From Luteimonas aestuarii (GTDB taxonomy: Bacteria > Pseudomonadota > Gammaproteobacteria > Xanthomonadales > Xanthomonadaceae), in contig NZ_SMTF01000002.1 of assembly GCF_004357985.1 (NCBI RefSeq), positions 124,001 through 188,000 on the forward strand: a DNA stretch of 64,000 nt, written 5' to 3'. This document shows positions 62,059 to 64,000 of this stretch, in pieces (the first letter of the stretch is position 1; the number at the start of each line of letters is the position of its first letter). The notes below the pieces were generated by a model. It searched no databases, had not been told where the DNA came from, and saw only the letters and a program-made list of their open reading frames with translations. Both the position numbers and the translations under genes were made by a program.

Positions 62059-62230
62059 TCGCGGCCCGATATCCGCCTGGTTGCGACGGCACCGCGCCTG
62101 CGCTGGAGAGTTCCGGTGCCCTCCCGGAAAAGCCGCTTGCGCGCCTCCCCGCTTGCCGGCCAGTTCGCGGTGAAAATTGGGTACGCCGGTCGGGCGCCAC
62201 GCCGACCAAGCGGATATCGGGTCGCGACTC
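62059..62230. repeat. Long-armed inverted repeat around 135 bp
   Basis: The arm GTCGCGGCCCGATATCCGC is matched by GCGGATATCGGGTCGCGAC, one mismatch in 19. Next to the arms, CTGGTTGCGACGGC and GGCGCCACGCCGACCAA pair partly as well. The inner part has no ORF. It may be a non-coding mobile element of the MITE kind. Confidence 0.55.
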
Positions 62231-62366
62231 GGTGTGGGGCCCGACAGGCGTCGTGCCGATGTCCGGGTTTGGTGCTATGCGCTCACTGGAGCGAGCCAGG
62301 CAGCGATGGCTATGGAACGGCAACCATGCGTGTGCGCCGACCGCGGCGACAGATTTCGCGTGCAAC

Positions 62367-63170
62367 CTACTTCCGGGCCAGCTTCGCGTTCAACAGCTCC
62401 GCCAGCCGGATGCCACCCAACTGCACCTGCCGCTCCGCCGTCGCCAGGTTGGCGCGCAGGTAATCGTCGCCGACATTGCGGTTGTCCGGATAGAAGCCCG
62501 GTTGCAGCACGATGCGGCAGGCCTCGCCCGCCCACTGCGCCGGCGCCACCGCCGAAAATTCGACCGCCGGCACGGACGGCCGGGTGATCCGCAGCCACCA
62601 GTAGTGGACCGTTTCGTCCAGGCCGCGCGAGCGCAGCACCGGCGTATCCCACAGCGCATGCAGGTTGGTGCCGCGTCCGGCGTGCTGGACCTGGAAGGTA
62701 TTGCCGCCGCGATCACGGGCGAACCCGGCGTGCAGCGGCTGGTGCACGTCGCCGACGAAGTGGACCACGAACTTCAGCGCCTGCAGGCGTTCGGCGTCGC
62801 TGCGCGCGGGGTCGGCCAGGATCGCCGCCTGCGCGTTGATCGCCTCGACGACGCAGTTGCCGTCGCGGCAGTCGCGCGCGGCCTCGTAGGCGCAGTCGTG
62901 TTCGCCGATGTTGACATAGTGCCAGGTGGAAGAACGGCGACCCAGGTCGGGATCACGCTCGCGCAGCTCGTCGGCCCAGGTGGCCACGTCGGCCAGCGAG
63001 GCGTGCCGTTCCGTCGCCAGCAGGCGCAGCGCTTCGGCGCGCGCTTCGGGCGTGAGCTGGTACTCGGCCAGCCGGGCGACGAGGCGATGCCCCAGCGGCC
63101 CCCAGGCCGACGCCGGCCAGGGCGCCGCGAGCAGCAGGACGATGCAGAGCAAGGTGGTCAGGCGAGACAT
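62367..63170 (-). CDS. S1/P1 nuclease
   Basis: 267 residues with a signal peptide (LLCIVLLLAAPWPASA) ending exactly before Trp (AWGPLGHRLVARLAE), as in this zinc nuclease family, where the N-terminal Trp binds a zinc ion. Other zinc ligands are in ATWADELR, WHYVNI, FVVHFVGDVHQPLHAGF and NLHALWDTPV. It degrades single-stranded DNA and RNA outside the cytoplasm, possibly for phosphate or nucleotide supply. Confidence 0.93.
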   Translation of the reverse strand: MSRLTTLLCIVLLLAAPWPASAWGPLGHRLVARLAEYQLTPEARAEALRLLATERHASLADVATWADELRERDPDLGRRSSTWHYVNIGEHDCAYEAARDCRDGNCVVEAINAQAAILADPARSDAERLQALKFVVHFVGDVHQPLHAGFARDRGGNTFQVQHAGRGTNLHALWDTPVLRSRGLDETVHYWWLRITRPSVPAVEFSAVAPAQWAGEACRIVLQPGFYPDNRNVGDDYLRANLATAERQVQLGGIRLAELLNAKLARK

Positions 63171-63218
63171 GCCGGTATGTTACCGGCATGTCGATGACCG
63201 CCGCGTCCGCGGCGTGGC

Positions 63219-63860
63219 TCAGAACTTCGTCACCCAGGCCACGCCGTAGACCAGTGGGTCGATCTCGGCCTTGCCGATCTTCACGCCGTCGACCGAGACG
63301 TCGCTGCCGATGTCGATCCAGCGCGCATCGAGCCGCAGCGCGCTGCGCTGGCCGATGGCGAAGTCCACGCCGACGTGCGCGGCCAGGCCCCAGGAGTCGT
63401 CGAGCTTCAGGCGCGTGCCGGTCAGTGCGCCGGTCGTGCCTTCGCTGAAGAAGGTGGTGTAGTTGACGCCGGCGCCGACGAAAGGCGTGGCCTTGCTGGC
63501 GTTCGCGAAGTGGTACTGCAGCGACACGGTGGGGGGCAGGTGCCTGGCGCTGCCGACCTTGCCGACGCCGCGGATGTCGATGTCGTGCTGGAACGGCAGC
63601 GCGGCCAGCACCTCGATGCCGACGTTGTCGCGCAGGAAGTACTCGACGGTGATCGTCGGGCGGACGCTGCTGCCGATTTCGGTCGGAGGCAGCGGGCCGA
63701 GGCCCAGCGCGGTGGCGTCGAGGCGGCCGCTGTCCGACTTCGGATCGACGTTGTGCACGCCCAGGCCGAGCGTCCAGTCGCCCCTGGACTGGGCTGTCGC
63801 GGGGGCTGCCACGGCCATGGCGGCCGTGAGCAGGAGGAGGGGAGGCAGGCAGGTCTTCAT
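63219..63860 (-). CDS. ompW: OmpW-family outer-membrane protein
   Basis: 213 residues with a signal peptide ending ATAQ. The eight-stranded barrel family pattern is clear: DWTLGLGVHNVDPKSDSG, RPTITVEYFLRDNVGIEVLA, PPTVSLQYHFAN, TPFVGAGVNYTTFFSE, and a C-terminal Phe (VAWVTKF). It forms a small channel for hydrophobic compounds. An FNR-type palindrome lies 57 bp upstream of the start. Confidence 0.93.
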   Translation of the reverse strand: MKTCLPPLLLLTAAMAVAAPATAQSRGDWTLGLGVHNVDPKSDSGRLDATALGLGPLPPTEIGSSVRPTITVEYFLRDNVGIEVLAALPFQHDIDIRGVGKVGSARHLPPTVSLQYHFANASKATPFVGAGVNYTTFFSEGTTGALTGTRLKLDDSWGLAAHVGVDFAIGQRSALRLDARWIDIGSDVSVDGVKIGKAEIDPLVYGVAWVTKF

Positions 63861-63916
63861 CGCGGGGTCCCTGGAGTGGAATGGCGTGAATCTGCGCCTT
63901 TGCGGGCTGCCGCACC

Positions 63917-63930
63917 TTGATCCGGATCAT
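63917..63930 (-). promoter_or_regulatory. FNR/CRP-type site upstream of ompW
   Basis: TTGATCCGGATCAT matches the FNR consensus TTGAT-N4-ATCAA in 9 of 10 fixed positions. OmpW is FNR-controlled in E. coli, so the site is plausible. Confidence 0.6.
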
Positions 63931-63974
63931 TGCGCGCGACGGCCGCAATCGTGGCGGCGGCCCACTGCCACGGC

Positions 63975-63983
63975 TGCTAAAAT
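63975..63983 (+). promoter_or_regulatory. Extended -10 of a gene beyond the right edge
   Basis: TGCTAAAAT fits TGn plus TAAAAT, one mismatch from TATAAT. It points off the window. Confidence 0.45.
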
Positions 63984-64000
63984 GGCCGTCTTCCCCACCA

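Larger units (their letters stand above)
61934..62366. other. Non-coding repeat region between convergent genes
   Basis: 433 bp with no protein-like frame. A short palindrome CCCCGCGTAGGCGGGG lies near 61965-61980. A pair of 19-bp inverted arms, GTCGCGGCCCGATATCCGC (about 62060) and its near-exact complement (about 62212), enclose about 135 bp. See the separate repeat entries. Confidence 0.6.

Overview
The window is high-GC proteobacterial chromosome. It fits Xanthomonadaceae/Lysobacteraceae (a Lysobacter- or Luteimonas-like gammaproteobacterium): the smg-dprA-LysM-def-fmt-rsmB order, an RpoD with a long acidic insert, a type IV secretion effector with a Xanthomonadales-type C-terminus, and many GTG starts. 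The genus is inferred from gene content only.

Layout. 0.2-3.5 kb: an ECF sigma factor with its ChrR-like cupin anti-sigma factor, a VOC enzyme, and two tandem exported DUF4124 proteins. 3.6-9.7 kb: gltD and gltB (glutamate synthase). 10.0-12.6 kb: a lipoprotein followed by a large protein that looks like an antibacterial X-T4SS effector; the pair reads as immunity plus toxin. 12.6-21.8 kb: housekeeping genes (tsaC, topA, smg, dprA, a LysM protein, def, fmt, rsmB). 21.8-28.8 kb: three glycosyltransferases, two PH-domain membrane proteins, an LpxL-like acyltransferase and dtd. The dtd start codon lies directly behind eight copies of a 7-bp repeat. 29.0-30.9 kb: rpoD.

At 30,972-31,281 a tRNA-Ile(CAU) gene is split in its anticodon loop by a 234-nt group I intron. 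A genomic island follows (about 31.3-42.5 kb). It is bounded by two copies of a 14-bp sequence that includes the tRNA 3' end. It has lower GC in places, two decayed IS3-family elements, remnants of regulator genes, and a two-ORF Rhs/YD-repeat system with fibronectin-like repeats, a nuclease-like toxin end and a candidate immunity gene. No integrase is visible.

42.5-48.3 kb: the four-gene ligase-associated DNA repair cluster (PdeM, DEXH helicase, ATP-dependent ligase, MBL exonuclease). 48.7-61.9 kb: a locus that looks dedicated to D-glutamate or D-amino-acid peptides: an XRE-cupin regulator, two serine hydrolases, DgcA-like racemase, DUF819 membrane protein, D-aminoacylase-like lipoprotein, TonB receptor, DgcN-like acetyltransferase and a YkvI-like permease. 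Two promoters in it share an almost identical 32-bp element, a likely common operator. The window ends with an S1/P1 nuclease and an OmpW-type porin that has an FNR-like site upstream.
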